NCBI GenBank assembly: GCA_937890355.1
Contig: CALACW010000110.1
Location: forward strand, 1-14,368
Source: CALACW01 sp002431305
GTDB lineage: Bacteria; Bacillota; Clostridia; Oscillospirales; Acutalibacteraceae
Direction: 5' to 3'
Length of the DNA: 14,368 nucleotides
Shown in pieces: positions 13,326-14,368 of this stretch (its first letter is position 1; every line of letters starts with the position of its first letter). The translations under genes were made by a program, and so were the position numbers. The notes below the pieces were generated by a model that worked only from the letters and a program-made list of their open reading frames with translations, had not been told where the DNA came from and made no database searches.

Positions 13326-13920
13326 ATCCTCACGAACAGTGGGAAATATGCTTCACGACGCCGTATATGCATTCCACATGGACGGCTCTGACTTTCTGAA
13401 TCGTTTTATTCAGTCCGATGCCGCAGCACAGTTTGAAAACGGAAACCCTAAATATATAGCCGGAAAAAGCGGATTGGAACTTTTTATTGAAGTTACGGAA
13501 AAAACTACGGGAGAAAAAATTAATACAGAGATTGTTGAAAGTTTTGAACGAAGTGATGTTTATTGGGTCGGCTGGATGCTGACGCATTACCAATGGTACT
13601 CGGGCAGAACATTCAAAAATATTATTGATACAGTACCGTTTCGGGAACTGCTCGGTCTTTATCCGACGTTTCATGAAGCGGATATTACGAAAAGCTATTA
13701 TATGATGGACGAACATTTCAAACGAAGTGAAAGCAAGCTCAAAAGGTTAAGAAAACTCTGCGGTATGACTCAGGAAGCTCTTGCCGATGAATCCGGAGTG
13801 TCCCTGAATACAATCCGAGCCTATGAACGAAAAAGCAAAGATATCAATAAGGCTCAGTTTGATAATATCATGAAACTTTCAAAAGCATTAAAATGTGAAA
13901 TTTCAGACATAACGGAATAA
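13291..13920 (+). CDS. HTH (XRE-type) protein, putative antitoxin and autorepressor
   Basis: A 209-residue protein with a C-terminal helix-turn-helix of the XRE/Cro-CI kind (about 149-207: LKRLRKLCGMTQEALADESG, then VSLNTIRAYER and a helix ending LKCEISDITE). The N-terminal 140 residues are not a family I can name: an aromatic-rich helical region (WVGWMLTHYQWYSG near 92-105). This part may be the toxin-neutralising domain. Start ATG 13291 lies inside the toxin-like gene, with AGAGAGGA 11 nt upstream, overlapping its neighbour by 35 bp. Its likely DNA target is the pair of palindromes at 12559-12610. At 209 residues it is longer than typical HTH antitoxins. The role is inferred from pairing and domain order only. 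Confidence 0.75.
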   Translation: MIRAYNQLYLAKSSRTVGNMLHDAVYAFHMDGSDFLNRFIQSDAAAQFENGNPKYIAGKSGLELFIEVTEKTTGEKINTEIVESFERSDVYWVGWMLTHYQWYSGRTFKNIIDTVPFRELLGLYPTFHEADITKSYYMMDEHFKRSESKLKRLRKLCGMTQEALADESGVSLNTIRAYERKSKDINKAQFDNIMKLSKALKCEISDITE

Positions 13921-14172
13921 AAAATCTTTATTGTAAAAGAGGGATCGTGGCGAAATCGCACAGATTTTAATTTTGAATTTACCGACAAAACCCTCAAATT
14001 TCATCATTGCAGAGTTTTCTGCTGCCGACGGGGAGTTTATTAACAGGACTATCAGACGGTTGTAAATGTGTAAACCATGTCCTTGCTCTACCTGTAAACC
14101 ATGTTACTCTGACATGATATCTTCCCATACATAAAGAATGTTTACGTCTTATAATAAATTATTGTTTACACA
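13921..14172. other. Gene-free stretch with possible mobile-element remnant
   Basis: There is no supported gene here. It holds two direct copies of TGTAAACCATGT (14069-14080, 14093-14104) spaced 24 bp and, in the opposite orientation, two copies of TGTTTAC (14139-14145, 14163-14169), also spaced 24 bp. Such multiple terminal repeats resemble the ends of some IS21-type insertion sequences, but no transposase is present. A weak fold just after the HTH gene (AAAATCT 13921-13927 with AGATTTT 13962-13968 around a small inner hairpin) lacks a proper T run. Confidence 0.4.
14069..14169. repeat. Two pairs of 24-bp-spaced TGTAAAC repeats in opposite orientations
   Basis: TGTAAACCATGT at 14069 and 14093 is followed by TGTTTAC at 14139 and 14163, which reads GTAAACA on the minus strand. 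Both pairs have the same 24-bp period. It is either a decayed insertion-sequence end or an array of protein binding sites upstream of nothing obvious. Confidence 0.5.
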
Positions 14173-14210
14173 AAAACCGGGACTCGATTTTTTCATTAAG
14201 TCCCGGTTTT
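14173..14210. terminator. Bidirectional intrinsic terminator
   Basis: AAAACCGGGACT (14173-14184) and AGTCCCGGTTTT (14199-14210) form a perfect 12-bp stem with a 14-nt loop and short T runs on both strands. It lies 6 bp beyond the stop of the minus-strand dockerin gene, which it most likely terminates. Confidence 0.85.
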
Positions 14211-14216
14211 GTTATT

Positions 14217-14368
14217 TTATTCGTAAATTTTATTTTGAAGTTTTGCCGCGAATCTTAATACGCTTCTCGCTTCTTTGCTTGTTGTTTTACCGTCGGAATC
14301 AACATCCGCCGCCTCTTTCGTAACATCGTCGGGGCTTTCGAGTCTCGCTGCGATTCTAAGAATCGCCC
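14217..14368 (-). CDS. Dockerin-containing protein (partial, C-terminus only)
   Basis: The last 49 codons of a minus-strand gene that enters from the right edge. The sequence reads as the end of one dockerin repeat (AILRIAARLE) followed by a second with a Ca-binding-type loop, DVDSDGKTTSKEARSVLRFA, and ends in QNKIYE. The loop has Asp at positions 1, 3 and 5 but Glu at position 12. A C-terminal dockerin is typical of cellulosomal glycoside hydrolases and related secreted enzymes; the catalytic part is outside the window. The TAA stop is at 14217-14219, just before a strong hairpin terminator. Together with the dockerin in the carboxypeptidase at 3065-4324, it indicates a host with cohesin-dockerin assembly. 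Confidence 0.82.
   Translation of the reverse strand, partial: AILRIAARLESPDDVTKEAADVDSDGKTTSKEARSVLRFAAKLQNKIYE

Noticed and set aside
13921..13968. Terminator after the HTH gene
   Set aside because: AAAATCT/AGATTTT encloses only a weak inner hairpin and is not followed by a T run. The support is too weak to call a terminator.
14069..14169. A CRISPR array
   Set aside because: Repeats are only 7-12 bp, occur in two orientations and number two each; there are no cas genes.
14138..14323. A 61-codon plus-strand reading frame at the right end
   Set aside because: It crosses a bidirectional terminator and is antisense to a convincing dockerin C-terminus.

Overview
The window looks like chromosomal DNA of an anaerobic, spore-forming Firmicute of class Clostridia, most likely a Ruminococcus/Oscillospiraceae-type gut or rumen bacterium. 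The evidence is a spoIIGA-sigE sporulation pair, two dockerin-bearing proteins (the mark of cellulosome-type, Ca-dependent protein assembly), AGGAGG-type ribosome binding sites, and TTGACA/TATAAT promoters in AT-rich gaps. No rRNA, tRNA or CRISPR array was seen.

Layout, left to right. (1) 1-1995, minus: two overlapping half-transporter genes of a heterodimeric ABC exporter; the second is cut by the window edge. (2) 2010-2250: a divergent promoter region. (3) 2250-5295, plus: a three-gene operon with a metallophosphoesterase, a secreted D-Ala-D-Ala carboxypeptidase carrying an N-terminal dockerin, and a Cys-rich FliB-type protein. It ends in a bidirectional terminator. (4) 5347-6831, minus: a GPH-family sugar symporter with its own promoter. 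(5) 6891-8497, minus: spoIIGA and sigE, joined by an ATGA overlap; they make the mother-cell sigma factor and its activating protease. (6) 8655-9703, minus: two small lipoproteins of unknown function. (7) 9835-10701, plus: an exported beta-propeller-like protein. (8) 10717-12543, plus: a sodium:solute symporter behind what reads as a complete ribosome-mediated transcription attenuator. (9) 12552-13920, plus: a toxin-antitoxin-like pair (DUF3990/ART-like protein plus HTH protein) under a promoter overlapped by a perfect 17-bp inverted repeat. (10) 13921-14216: a gene-free stretch with 24-bp-spaced repeats. (11) 14217-end, minus: the C-terminus of a dockerin protein.

The main discovery is region 8. 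A strong promoter drives a 21-codon leader ORF with five consecutive tyrosine codons. Behind it lie an 11-bp antiterminator pairing, a competing upstream pairing and a 15-bp intrinsic terminator with seven Ts, all just before the symporter's ribosome binding site. The arrangement predicts that tyrosine (charged tRNA-Tyr) shortage switches the symporter on, and so suggests an aromatic amino acid or related substrate. No T-box motif is present. The second point of interest is the toxin-antitoxin-like module and its two palindromic operators about three helical turns apart.

Functions are assigned from motifs and family memory only; no searches were run.
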